Notes under the pieces: model-generated
Told to the model about the DNA's origin: nothing
Databases searched by the model: none
Seen by the model: the letters and a program-made list of their open reading frames with translations, nothing else
Position numbers and translations under genes: made by a program
Assembly: GCF_014898815.1 (NCBI RefSeq)
Contig: NW_026515433.1
Location: 146,501 to 210,500, forward strand
DNA: 64,000 bases
Direction of reading: 5' to 3'
Origin: Panonychus citri
Lineage: Eukaryota > Arthropoda > Arachnida > Trombidiformes > Tetranychidae
Part shown: piece by piece, positions 14,149 to 25,911 of the stretch
Layout: each line of letters begins with the position of its first letter
Numbering within the stretch: position 1 is the stretch's first letter

Positions 14149-16785
14149 TGATAAACACTAAGAATAAGGGAAGACGAAAGATGAAAGACTGATGATGACG
14201 ATGATGAATTAGATTGAGGGAGGAATCAATGGATTAGCATGACAAAGATGAAGATGAAACTCTGTGAGTCTAATAAGTTAAGAATGAAAACAATAACATA
14301 ACAATTATTTCTCATTCTTATGATTAGCACAATTTAACACACCCAATGATGATGATGATGAGGATGATTATCATCATCAGCTTGATTATTTTACAATCTA
14401 GACTTTATCATCTCCCATGTTGATCTTTGGTTAGCGTGTCAATATCTTATTCATACACAGAGAGATCCATCTTGAGAAGTTTATTCATGTGTATTTTTTT
14501 ATTATCTTCATCATCTTCCTTTCACCTTGATTAACGCTCTAAATCACCTAAATCATGATCATCAATTTATTTTTTTAGTGATTTACTTTGGGATAACTAA
14601 ATTTGCAATTAGATTGATGAGCCCAACGGGGTTTCTCATTCAGTATTTAATAGTTGAGTTACCAGTGAATAATGAAAAAATTAACCATATATTTAGTTGT
14701 TGATTAAGACTTTGTCATGTTAACATTTTGTTTGATTAGCCAACTACATTAAGTTACACAATTGAGGATTAAATTAAGTTGAAACATAGAGGATGAACAT
14801 TATATGGAAAACAATATCCAATTAATTAAAAGTATTTCTGCGTTTTGAATGGAAAATGGAAGCTAAATAACATTCACCTTGAAGAGCTTCAAAGTGACGA
14901 AAGGTAATTAGAATAGACGAAAATAGTTAACCGTAATTCCTGTGAATACCATGCAATAAATGGACGAATTAGCTGAAGACATTATATCCAGAGAGAATGA
15001 TAAGTGGTTGGAATGGTGATGATTTCATCTGAAAATGATCAATAGAAGCGTTAATATCGCCGAATGAGTGAAATGTTCGAAATGTTGGAAAGGAAGTGAT
15101 AAGATGATGATAACTTTCTGTTCAATGGAACAGAAAAGAATAGAGGAAAGAATAGAAAAGAAATGATGGGTTTTCGATCTCTTGCTTGTTAAGAACATAC
15201 CCAGAGATCTGCAGAATCGAATTAAGTCCCAATTCATCTTTGTGTTTTAATTTTTTTCTTTCACCTCCAAATTGTTCCTCCTTATCCCTGTGATTTCTTC
15301 ATCATCATCTCTGTCTCTCGAATATGAGACTCATTTTTACCGAGAAAATACAACATGATGATAGAGAAGAGATTCGCTCTCTCTCTCTCTCCTCTGCCTC
15401 TCCCTTGTTGCCAGCATTTGACAATGATTGATGACTGGTCGATGTTTCATACGAAGTTGTATGAGTATTGATTAGGGAATCACAGTCAACTTGCTGCTTT
15501 TGCCTTTTACAACCAAACAGTATAAACATCTTTCCATTTTTTTCTTCTTTTCGTCTTCGCATCTTCATCTTCTTCCTCTTAGCTCGTTACCCTGTGATTC
15601 TTGGCTTTCTCTTCATCATATTCCTTTGCTTTTCCTTTTCTCTTTATATTTTTTCTGATTACTTCTGATTCTTTGATGATACATCTGAAACCCCATTTGA
15701 TTCCTTTTCACTTCGAATTCATCTTCATTTTCTAGATCATCTTGTTTTCGACTTAACTGTTTTCTGTTTCTCGCTTTGCTCCTTATTCTCTGCCTCCTTT
15801 ATCACGAGGATTATCATTTCTTTTCTTGTTCCTTTTCTGCTTCCCTCCTCATCTTCTCAATCATCTCCATCATCGTCATTTTCATCTCGCTGATAAACAT
15901 TTTCCATAGAGATGATGAAGAGTAAGGTTGTCATTATCACCTCTCTCTCTTCCTTGAAAATGAGCTTTTCTCGATCTGTTTGATTAAAGATTTGCATCTT
16001 AGATCAAGTCCATTGGATGGTTAATCATCACAATCAGGTCCCAGTCTATCAAATCTCTAAACAATTGAGTAATTATTACAAAGTAAAATTAATTCATCAG
16101 TTTTTTCGCTGTTGAAGGATTGAGAATAATTCATCACTTTTTCCATGAGGATCAAGATTCTCGTTTCATCTGAAAGAGTAAAAGAATAGAAAAAAAATGT
16201 TACATGTAAATAGATATCGTATTTTAGTTGTAAATTAAACAAACCTTTAGAGTGATGAGGTTAATCAGATCAACAGTTTCAATTAAAGTGGTGAAAAGCC
16301 ATTAGATTAGTGGTTTGATGATAAATAAATTACCAACAGAAAAGAGGAAGGATGAAAGGGTAGACACAAGATCTTATAAGGGAACAGTGGAGTCTTTGGG
16401 ATTTAAAAAGACAATTAGATTTCGAAAAAGATCAATCAAGGGCACGCATACATCATCTTTTCAATATTCCAACAATAATGATCTAGATAAACTTGTACTG
16501 CAACAATTGAGTAATTGTGTAAATTCCGAGAACATAAAAAGTATCACTTGCAAATAACATAACTGAGAAAATCGATAAATATTACATGTCATTTTTGATT
16601 TCGCGATTTATTTGTTTGAGTTAAAACCATTTTCAACCGAATCTCCACGCTAATAGAAATTGAAAAGCTTTTAAGACAAGTACGAAATAAGATGATGAAA
16701 ATTAAAACACATTTAAGAGACAATCTAGAGGTTATTTATTACTTATCTATGGAATACACTTTAACACATCCTCTACTTGATAAAT
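9847..16785. other. 7-kb gene-poor stretch with GAT/GA simple repeats
   Basis: The thrombospondin 3' end is marked by an AATAAA near 10029. Beyond it I see no exon with credible splice sites or family signature on either strand. The few open frames (for example 10725-11006 on minus, 12922-13194 and 16315-16557 on plus) are low-complexity or chance-like. The stretch is dense in GATGAT/ATCATC clusters and contains GA runs at about 10642-10662 and 14083-14146 and a CT run near 15369-15390. It could hold regulatory DNA or non-coding transcripts, but nothing in it can be named. Confidence 0.55.
14083..14146. repeat. long (GA)n microsatellite
   Basis: About 32 uninterrupted GA units form the longest simple repeat in the window. 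It lies in the gene-poor stretch between thrombospondin and ATP synthase subunit g. Confidence 0.97.
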
Positions 16786-17234
16786 TTAAACTTTATAACC
16801 AACGAGTGAACGTTTTCCGATGATTTCGCCGATGAAAAACCAACAGATTACCTCTGCAGTGATTACTGTGTTGACTATTGCTTCTTTACAGATACTTGAG
16901 CCCATCTTCCTGAAGCAGCTCCTTTGAAAAGCTTTCCAGCATCTCTGAATATTTGAGGGATTTCACCGGGATGTGGTGGAGCCATTTCGACTTTAGCGTA
17001 ATGCATGAAACGACCAAGATTAGCGCTGACCACAGGCTTGGCCTGGTTGATTACTGAAGAAACAAATTACAAGCAATTGGAATATAATATAGTCATTATT
17101 ATCATCATTGAAATATGTAAACACAAGATTGAGAGACAGAAAAGACAAAGATAAACGCATTTTCTGGTCAATTCAAACAAACAAATAGTAATTTGATACT
17201 TACGTTGAGGTAATTTGGCAATCATCTTACTCAT
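16786..17234 (-). CDS. ATP5MG: Mitochondrial ATP synthase subunit g, with a one-base frame break
   Basis: Exon 1 runs 17234-17204 (MSKMIAKLPQ then one base) and exon 2 runs 17053-16786. Translated, it gives NLGRFxHYAKVExxPPxPGEIP, then a C-terminal ITAEVxxWFxIGEIIGKRSLVGY stretch that ends at a TAA. This is the signature of subunit g, a small inner-membrane protein of the Fo part of ATP synthase that helps dimerise the enzyme. Length (about 100 residues) fits the family. Between WAQVS and KEAIVN the frame slips near 16885-16889: read straight, it stops after VKKQ, and one added base restores the conserved VKEA motif. Because everything on both sides is well conserved, I favour an assembly error over a pseudogene, but the sequence as given is broken. 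Confidence 0.88.
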
Positions 17235-18110
17235 CTTGACAATTTAATCAAATTAATAATCAAATCAAAGAAAAATTAACAACAACTTTGAGGAATCAGG
17301 AAGGTCAACAGAGTCTAAAAAAGAGAAACTCTGACATTCTCTCCATTCGCCAATAGATGGCGATAGTCACTGGGGATTGTATTCGCATTTAAATCAATCA
17401 ATTTTCAATAAAAACAAAAGCAATTAAAGTGATTAACTTTTGATTTGTCGTTTCTTTGGACATTTAAAACTTTCGGTAGTTAAATTTTCTCAAATTTGTC
17501 ATATATTTTGCGAATTATTGATTAATTGTTTGCTTATGTTAATTGAGTGTCTTTGTAACAGAAACGTAGGTAGAAAAATATAAATACAATAAGATGATAT
17601 CAAATTGACTTTGCAACGAAATTAGAATCAGATTTACATTTATTCAACCTTAGAACTCAAATGTCCATAAAATAAATGAATGAAATTATGATTCAAATTG
17701 AATCTTTTGTAGATTAAAAAAACTCGACGAAATGACTAACTGTACATGAGGAAATTCAATTGAATCAATCTTAAGAATAAATTAAAGATCTCAATGAATT
17801 GAAGAGAAAAAGCAATTTTAATTGAGCAAAACTTTCGATTTGTTAAGTTGATTAAAAAGAGATTGAGAATTGATCAAATCGGAAAACTAAAAAAGTGAAT
17901 TTGTTGTTAGGAAAAGCGATACATCGATTGGAAGCGGTTTCATCGATTATCTTACAGATGAAAATAAAAGAATTAGTAATCACTTTTGAAGCAAAAATTG
18001 TTGTTCTTTTCATAATTGTTTGGGTTAATTGTTGATCGAACAATTCAGAGGAAAATTGTTAATTTGGCATCTTCGCTCGATAGTCTCTCTCTTATTTCTC
18101 CCAATTGATA
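17235..18110. other. intergenic between divergent ATP5MG and UCHL5
   Basis: This AT-rich 0.9-kb gap separates two divergently transcribed genes and should contain both promoters. No TATA box in a convincing position and no coding sequence were recognised. Confidence 0.5.
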
Positions 18111-19484
18111 ATGTCATCCGCTGGTGATTGGTGTTTAATTGAAAGTGATCCAGGAGTTTTCACTGAGTTGATCAGAAGCTTTGGTAAGACTAATTTTTTT
18201 CTAATTATTTCACTGACCAATCAATCAATTTAAATGCATTTGAGTGATTTATTTGTAAGAGGCCGAGAGTCGGTCTTGATTGAATTGTCATTGAACTCGT
18301 CGATTGCCTGTGAACTATAACTTAAGCCAATTTCCATGCCGATTTGTGGTTTCCTTCATTTATTACCAATCATTTCATTCACTGTATGTTTTTAATTTCT
18401 AATTGTCATCTCAGGTGTTACCGGTATTCAAGTCGAAGAATTATGGAGCTTGAACCAAGAAAACTTCGAGCCTCTCAAGTAAGTCTCAAGTGACTGGAAA
18501 TTCTAATTTTCCAGCGAAAGAATGTTTATCTCAAGTAATATCGATGCTAATAATGTCTTTTTACACTTGTCCCTTTAGACCGATTCATGGACTTATTTTC
18601 TTATTTAAATGGTTACCAGGAGAAGAACCTTCCGGAAGTATCGTTCGAGATTCGCGATTGGAAAAAATGTTTTTCGCTAAACAAGTTATCAATAATGCCT
18701 GTGCTACACAAGCTATTCTGAGTGTTTTATTGAACTGTTTTCACTCGGATGTTAATCTTGGTCCCACTTTAACAGCATTTAGGGAATTCAGTTCGTCTTT
18801 TGATCCAGCAATGAAAGGACTGGCCTTAAGTAACTGCGACCAGATCAGAGAAGTCCATAATTCGTTTGCCCGTCAACAAATGTTTGAATTTGATTTCAAA
18901 ACTACTGCTAAAGATGAAGATGTTTTCCACTTTGTGGCTTACATCCCATTTGAAGGTCGATTGTATGAATTAGATGGTCTTAAGGATGGTCCAATTGATT
19001 TGGGTGCTATCGCCGAAGGCACTGAATGGACTGATGTCGCAAAACCTGTTATTCAAAAGCGAATTCAAAAGTATAGTGAAGGAGAAATTCTTTTCAATTT
19101 ACTTGCCCTTATTAGCGATCGAAAGATGTTATTTGAGCGTCAGTTAGAAGAGCTACAAAAACAATTGACTGATCCTGCTTTTGATTCTGATACAAAAAAC
19201 GTTGAGATTAGTCAACTCAAAATGCAAATCGAAGAGGAAGAAGTTAAAATGAGAAAATATAAGGTAATTTAACAAGAATCTATTTTCTTTTACTAATTGT
19301 AATGGTTTTTCCTCGTAACTTTTGATTGTTTCAGGTTGAGAATATTCGTCGTAAACACAATTATCTACCATTAATCGTTGAAGTTCTTAAGACGTTGGCC
19401 CAAGAAGGAAAGTTGACTGATTTAGTTGCGAAAGCGAAAGAAAAAAGCACTGGTACGAAAAAAGTCAAAGAAGAGGCTAAATGA
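18111..19484 (+). CDS. UCHL5: Ubiquitin C-terminal hydrolase UCHL5/UCH37 (proteasome and INO80 deubiquitinase)
   Basis: Exons 18111-18183, 18415-18478, 18579-19263 and 19335-19484 join in frame to about 323 residues, near the 329 of the human protein. The N-terminus GDWCLIESDPGVFTELI is typical. The peptidase C12 catalytic residues are visible: Cys in NNACATQA (about residue 87), His in FHFVAY (about 163) and Asp in LYELDG (about 178). The C-terminal region carries the coiled-coil and the KHNYLPLI-type segment of the UCH37-like domain that binds RPN13 or INO80G. It trims ubiquitin chains at the 19S proteasome and also acts in the nucleus. A polyadenylation signal (AATAAA) lies about 100 bases after the stop. 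No defect was seen. Confidence 0.96.
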
Positions 19485-20284
19485 CAACATTGAATTTTTC
19501 TCGAAAGTTCTGCTCTCATGAAATTCACTTTCTAGAACTAAAATTCTTCCATTACAATGTCGGTTTAAGACCATGTCAAGCAAATAAAAGCTCAAATGTG
19601 TGTTGAGTCTTTTGATACTGATTTCGTGCATTTAAATTGTTTCCAAATGAAATTTGTACAATTTTTAAACAAAAACATAAAAGAAAATTATGTTTGTCAA
19701 GATGCTTTTGTCTCTTTGGTTGATTTGCCTTGTTGATAGAATGATAGAGTTGATAGAATCCCGTTTAGTTTAAAATCTTATCCATTTGATCAACTTACCG
19801 ACTTGTATTTCTGCAAACACATTAACTTTTGTTTGATTAGAATTCAGATCAAGTATTTTCTCTTTAGTGATGTGTAACAATATCAATAGAAAATTCTAGA
19901 AACTTCTCGGATCTATAGAGAGTATTAGCTTAGGATCGAAATAAATGAAAATGACACCAATGTTTTCTCTAAAATGAGTTTACTAATCAATTAAAAAAGA
20001 CCCATCTGAAACTCGTTAAGAGAACATTTAATCACAAATAGAAAGAGAAAGAAGATAATTGATAAGGTAGAATGATGTACCATGTTTAAAACTCGGTATG
20101 TGTGTCACATGAGAACGATAAGTCTCACAATTACAATTCCGTTAAGGTGACGATGAGTAGATCGAATACAATATTGAATTAACCCCAACAAAAAGAACCT
20201 TTTCCAATTCGTTTAGGTTTTGTTTACAATCAAGAGATTTAAATATTTTGGTTTGGTTTTGTTTTACTTGCTCTTCAGGTGAAA
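19485..20284. other. 3' flanks of convergent UCHL5 and MLF genes
   Basis: The gap holds the two 3' untranslated regions, with AATAAA near 19583 for UCHL5. No other gene or repeat was seen. Confidence 0.55.
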
Positions 20285-21229
20285 CTAATGTTGTTGGTCA
20301 GCGTTTTTGTTACTTGACCTTTTGTAAGGTTTTTTATCTTTTTTACTTCGTTGCTTAGAAGGGACTCTATGTCGAGATGTTGATTGCTGAGATGAACTAG
20401 CTACTGGTTGTTGATGGTAACTCTGGGTTCGACCTGGTCCACTAATTATTTCAATATCAGGATCGCATCTGGAACTTGTAGCATTAATTTCACCTCGAAG
20501 TTGTTGAGGATGATTGTAGGCCCGATGTTGCTGATGCTGTTGGTGATGATGATGAAGATTTTGGTGTAGATTCTGGTGAAGATTTTGGTGTAGATTTTGG
20601 TATTGATTTTGGTGCAAATGTCGGTTTTGATGCTGTTGTTGTTGTTGTTGTTGTTGTGGATAATAATGTGAGCTACTCGACTCACCAGATGTTGAAGGTC
20701 CTGCAGTAATTGCTAAAGGAGTTGAACCTTGGCCTGAAGTTAATGCTCGATCACCATTATATCCTCGGTGTTGATGAGAGTACATACGAGTTTTCCACTC
20801 ATCTTCAAAGGATTGTTGCTCTTCCTCGTCCAGATTAATTAGTTCATCTTTTTCCTCTTCTTCCCCAGTATACCAATTTTTACTTTTTTCCATAACATGA
20901 CCACGATCATTAATATGATGACCAATCGCCAATTTTTGTAAGCCAGAAGCAGAGTCTCTAACCGATTCTTGGGTTTCTGCAACACCTCCTGGGCCATATC
21001 TTGCTGTCCTAGTGGCCTGATAGACTTGAGGTCGACCAGTCCCATCACTAGTAATCACCACAGAAGAAGAAGAAACAAAGGATCCACCAGCCATATTGGT
21101 TAATCCAGGCATCGGCATCATGGGTTCCATCATACCAAATGGATCAGCATGAATTCTCATTATGTTGTTCATCATTCTATCAACATGACCGAACATATCG
21201 TTGAAATCACCAAAGCCCATTAAAGCCAT
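20285..21229 (-). CDS. Mlf: Myeloid leukemia factor (MLF) family protein
   Basis: A single open exon encodes 314 residues starting MALMGFGDFNDMFGHV. An upstream in-frame extension begins with a non-ATG codon and was not used. The first 140 residues carry the MLF1-interacting domain, with the Met-rich stretch, the SSSSVVITSDGTGRPQVYQA motif, and the block RYGPGGVAET...GLQKLAIGHHINDRGHVMEK followed by an acidic segment. MLF proteins shuttle between nucleus and cytoplasm, bind 14-3-3 and chaperones, and modulate transcription factors. The C-terminal half is low complexity: a Gln run (about 20634-20656) and tandem NLHQ units (about 20556-20616), then a basic end. The length exceeds the roughly 270 residues of human MLF1 because of this tail. 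The 5' untranslated region may contain an intron. Confidence 0.92.
   Translation of the reverse strand: MALMGFGDFNDMFGHVDRMMNNIMRIHADPFGMMEPMMPMPGLTNMAGGSFVSSSSVVITSDGTGRPQVYQATRTARYGPGGVAETQESVRDSASGLQKLAIGHHINDRGHVMEKSKNWYTGEEEEKDELINLDEEEQQSFEDEWKTRMYSHQHRGYNGDRALTSGQGSTPLAITAGPSTSGESSSSHYYPQQQQQQQQHQNRHLHQNQYQNLHQNLHQNLHQNLHHHHQQHQQHRAYNHPQQLRGEINATSSRCDPDIEIISGPGRTQSYHQQPVASSSQQSTSRHRVPSKQRSKKDKKPYKRSSNKNADQQH
20556..20616. repeat. 12-bp tandem repeat coding for NLHQ units
   Basis: Roughly five imperfect 12-bp units (plus strand GATTTTGGTGTA and variants) encode repeated Gln-Asn-Leu-His in the MLF protein tail. They are flanked by His and Gln runs. Confidence 0.85.
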
Positions 21230-23027
21230 GACTTTTAATTGAATAAATTTCACAAATTCAGAAAAGTAAAACAATCAACCTTTCAGACAAAATGACAACA
21301 ATATAGGTTTCGAGTTACAAATGAAAACCAAATGAAAACCAAATGAATATCGGATAGTAGAGATCAGATAGAAAAGTATCGATACTGAACTTAAATTGAA
21401 AGAAAATTAAATCTTTAATTAATCTTGGAAAATAAATAAAAGGAAAGTGATTGAAAATTAATTATGATAATTTGCTTTTTAATGGTTGAGATTTTAGTTG
21501 GAAAGACTAGTTTTGCTTTCATCCTGTTTAACGTGCTTTTGATTTGCGAAAAGAAAACAGTTTAATTGTTAATAATCATTTAATTGGGATAAATGATTAA
21601 ACCAAATAAAATTTAAAAACACTAACAGAGATTTGAGCCAATCAGTTAATTGTTTTTATGATTGATTATTTTCCAGTTTGATTAGAACCACAGAATAAAC
21701 AGTTGACTTCATTTAAAGAACAAGTTAATTGTTGAGATTAAATGAAAATTCTGGTCCCGTTATTTACTCTCTCATTGTGAACTCTCAACTTGATGATTAA
21801 TCAGTAATCGATTCAAATTATAACATTCTGTAATCCATGAGATTATTTAAGTGTTAACAGAACAATCTAATTAATTGTTGTCAATTCAGCAAATTATGAC
21901 GATAGTTGATTAACAATTTTCTCGATAGTCAGCTATTAATTTTCATAATTCCAATTTTAAGTTACTAATTAACAGCCTCTTGTCTTAATCATCGACTTGA
22001 TTATTACATCGTTTAATTGTTTATCTCTCAAAAATTTCTATTCAATTTGATTTTATCATGAAGATTGAAACAATTCCGGTAAATGATTGGAACTAAATAT
22101 CAGGACAGAGAATCAGTTACTCCCATGAATAGTCAAAAGTTCAGAAACTGATCACAATTTGCGATTAATTGTATCGAAACGAACGAGATTCAGTTTATCT
22201 CATTACTTTAGATCATTTATTGTTCATCTAACCATTTGGTCTTCATACTTTTCGATTCGTCGTAAATTCCTCGCGTTACCTTCACTCGAACTATTCAAAG
22301 AAGAAGAATCAAAATGGCCACTAAATCATCGGCATTTCGAGTTGATGATGAGATAAAGAAATCGCAAGGGAGGCAACGATTCCAATCGAAAAGTTTACCT
22401 GGTCAAACTGCATCAGTGCTCAAGTTAAGGCGTAAGTCGGAGGGATGAGGGAAAATAGACAGACAAAGACAGAAAAGTTTTTCTCTTTAATTGCCCAAGG
22501 TTTCAGTTGATTGTTGTTTTAATTCACATCAATCATTTATTTTGAAATAGTTTCAGTATCTGAGAATTGAATCATATTTTATCTTCCATCATCATCATCA
22601 TCTATTAAATGCTTGTTCTCTCTTTTGCATCTCCCTTTCATCTCTCTTTCTCTTTCAAACAAGTCTCTCTTTCTTTATCTCTCTCATCATCATCTTCTCT
22701 TCAACAAGTTGTCTCTCCATCTCTCTGTTTAGTAGCTCTCTCCTAAATCTCACCTTTGGATGAAACAATCTCCCTTTTTTTGGTTATATTTTAATTGTTT
22801 ATTGTTTAATGTTCCTTAATCACTTGTCATCTTCATCACCAAGACAATCATCACCGTTAATTGGATTTGATACTCAACCGAATCAAATATTGTGATAGTC
22901 GTTGCCTTACATGTGCTCATCAGAGAAACACAACAAAAAGAGTCTCAGTTTTCAGCTCACTTTTCCTTTCTAATTACGAGACTACACATTTTCCTCTCTC
23001 ATCACCAGCTAATTGACCCAACAAACG
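21230..23027. other. intergenic between divergent MLF and SLC35F6 genes
   Basis: AT-rich DNA with CT-rich tracts from 22600 to 22750. Apart from one possible coding exon at 22314-22431, listed separately, no gene was recognised. Promoters of both neighbours should lie here. Confidence 0.5.
22314..22431 (+). other. Possible orphan first coding exon
   Basis: An ATG opens 39 codons (MATKSSAFRVDDEIKKSQGR, then a basic segment) and runs straight into a good donor, C|GTAAGTC at 22432. The composition looks coding. I found no downstream exon that continues it: the acceptor just before the SLC35F6 start gives an immediate stop in this phase, and the SLC35F6 exon 2 acceptor needs another phase. It could be the first exon of an alternative transcript, an upstream ORF in the SLC35F6 leader, or chance. 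Confidence 0.3.
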
Positions 23028-25911
23028 ATGGGATTCACGGCTTACCAAACATTCTTGGCGGTGGTAATGGTCACCACGGGCTCTCTCAACACTCTAGCAA
23101 CCAAGTAAGTCGGTTACCTTTCCGTTCACCTTTCACCCTTTAACTTGTTTCTCTCCTTTTAAGATAAACAATCAAATCTTTTCACTTTTTCAATTGAAAC
23201 AATTTTTTCTTTTTTCATTAATCATTAACGCCCACAGAAAATATTAGCAATTATATTGCCAAATTATCGCCATTAGTTACCAACAACCTTCTAATTGAGT
23301 TTAAGGAAAAAATTGATTTACTTTTTAGTTAATTCTTCCTACTAAAAGTTGAGTGAATTGTGTTAATTTGCATTCGAAATTAGTTTCTAATTGACAATCA
23401 AATTACTTTTACCGATTAATTGTTGACATTAACTAATGAACAACACCAGCAGATGTGTTAATGATTAGAGTGTCTCTAAATCAACAATAAATACTGTTGA
23501 TGATGTGGATGTTGTTTGTTAATCCAAAGCCTCAACTTGGTTATTGCTTTGATCGTTTTTGGTTCAGCCCAAATAGTTTGTCAATCGGTTAATCTGAACA
23601 TTAATCGAGATGCAAATCATTTCCGGGTTGGAGGATTAAAAGAAAGTTTCAATAATCAATTGTGATTATATTGAGAAAGAAAAAACAAATATTTTCTCTG
23701 AACTCTTGAAAAGTTTATCGGTGCTAAATTCTGGCAAATTGAAGAAATCAAATAAGTGAATAACGATTGTTATAAATGAGAAAAGTTGTAGAAATCAATT
23801 AGATCTCAAGAGTTTGTTAGCTATCGATGTAATAAAAGGTAATCAGAATTGGGCTCTACTACTTGAGAAGAAAGTAATTGATTCCATTGATATGATTTGA
23901 AGTCGAAACTCACTTAAAACATTGATCATAATGTAACTTTATTATCCTTGGACTGAAACGATAAGAAAGAAATTAACAGAATTGATTCATTTTCTCGTTG
24001 CATTTAGATGGGCCGATCGCAGTCACTCAGCGGGACGTGATGGAGTCGAGCGTGAATTCAATCATCCTTATGTTCAAGCATTGGGAATGTTTTTAGGTGA
24101 ACTCAGTTGTCTTCTGGGTTTCAGAATACTTTACATGTACTACATGAGGAAAGATTACACCGAAGACCAACTACCGCCTTCCATTTCTGGTAACAGAGAT
24201 TTCAAGAGATCCGTTTTCGCTTTACCCGCTCTCTGTGATCTACTGGCCACTTCAACGATGTACGTTGGTCTCAACTTAACTTATGCCTCGAGTTTCCAAA
24301 TGTTACGAGGATCTCTAATCATTTTCACTGCCATCATGTCCGTCGTCTTCCTTAAACGTAAGCTAAAGGCCTACGAATATACTGGAATTGGTTTCGTTAT
24401 TGTTGGGCTAACTATCGTTGGAGTTTCAGATATGATCTCATCCAATTCAGCTTCAAAGGACACAAATAATATCATAATTGGAGATGTGCTAATCATCTTG
24501 GCTCAAATCGTTACAGCAGCTCAAATGGTCTTGGAGGAAAAGTTTGTCAATTCTCAAAGAGTTTCGCCTCTTCAAGTCGTCGGCTGGGAAGGTTTCTTCG
24601 GGTTTGTCACCATGGCGATTCTTTTGGTGCCAATGTATTTTATCAAAGTTGGAAATGGTGTTTTCAATAATCCAAATGGTCAAATCGAAGATGCAATTGA
24701 CGCTTGGTATCAAATCAAAAACAATTGGCAAGTCGCTTGTGGGTTTTCAGGTAATAATTAGATTCACCATTCTCTCTACTCATTAAGAAACCAATTAACA
24801 TTGTAATCACTTTTTATTTGAAATCATCTCCACATACAATCAAATGAGAGACTCATCAGAATCATTTAATTAGTATAATATTTGTTTTAGATTTCAGTTT
24901 GAATTGAATCACTACTTCAATATAATTACAATTACGCATTCAACTGATATTTATTGATGAAAAACAATCAATTGTTTTAATAGACATTTTTCCAATTTAG
25001 TCGATTTCTTCAAACTCGAGTTTGGTTTCTGAACATGTGAAACATTTCATCTCATGGGAATCACATTTTATTCATTGAATAAGATGATGAGATCAATGAA
25101 ACATAATTTCTTACAATTGCTTTGACTCTCCATTCAAATACAAGTTGAATTAACGAATTCAATTGACAGCAATCAACTACAATTACATTTTAAACCTTTT
25201 TCTCAATGTGATTTAATTAAGCAAACCAATTACATTAAACAGTTGAATGTTCCCTCAGTACATTGAAGGATTAACCCAAATTGAGTTAAAGATTAGATTA
25301 AATGTCAAGACAACAGACAAATAACTATGAGAATCTCGGTGACATTTAATTACAATCAGATTATTTTTTCGATCCATCATCCAGTTCCTCTCAATTTCTA
25401 TGCTCAGTTTATCTCATTTGAATCTCGGTCATTTGATCTAATTAGAGTTGCACTCAATGGGAATACTAGAAGTCGATTAAATTATCTGATCCTTAATTTC
25501 TCAGAACAATTAAATTTGAAGGCGTTAATCAAATGATAAGAAATGAAATGATTTGTACCAAATTGAACTTATTCTATTATTTTGTTCAATCCAATTACAG
25601 GAACAATTATTTCGATCGCTTTCTTCAATTTCGCCGGAGTTTCTGTGACCAAACAAATCTCAGCGACAACTCGAACTGTTTTAGATTCGATTCGTACGAT
25701 TGTTATTAAAATCGTTGGAGTTGCTCTGAGCTGGGAAAAAGTCGATGGGATTCAATTGGGTGGATTCTCCTTACTGTTGATCGGCATGTTTTTGTACAAC
25801 GACGTGTTGATCCGTCCAACTTATCTCAAGTGGTCAAGGCAACGAAATCGATCTGATTATGTCAACGATAAAGACACAGCCGAAGGATACAACGAACCCA
25901 TTATGCAGTGA
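23028..25911 (+). CDS. SLC35F6: SLC35F6-like multi-pass transporter (EamA/DMT superfamily)
   Basis: Exons 23028-23104, 24008-24750 and 25601-25911 join in frame to 376 residues (human 371). The start MGFTAYQTFLAVVMVTTGSL matches the first membrane segment of the family and is in phase with exon 2 (K-W-A-D). Diagnostic stretches are HPYVQALGMFLGELSCL, PALCDLLATSTMYVGLNLTYASSFQMLRG (in two parts), AQIVTAAQMVLEEKFV and FFNFAGVSVTKQISATTRTV. About ten hydrophobic helices form two EamA repeats. Human SLC35F6 is described in mitochondria and lysosomes and interacts with ANT2; its substrate is not settled. The two introns of about 0.9 kb are long for this window. No lesion was seen. Confidence 0.94.

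Noticed and set aside
16315..16557. 80-codon Lys/Arg-rich open frame on plus
   Set aside because: It begins mid-sequence without promoter or homology signs, and frames of this length occur by chance here.
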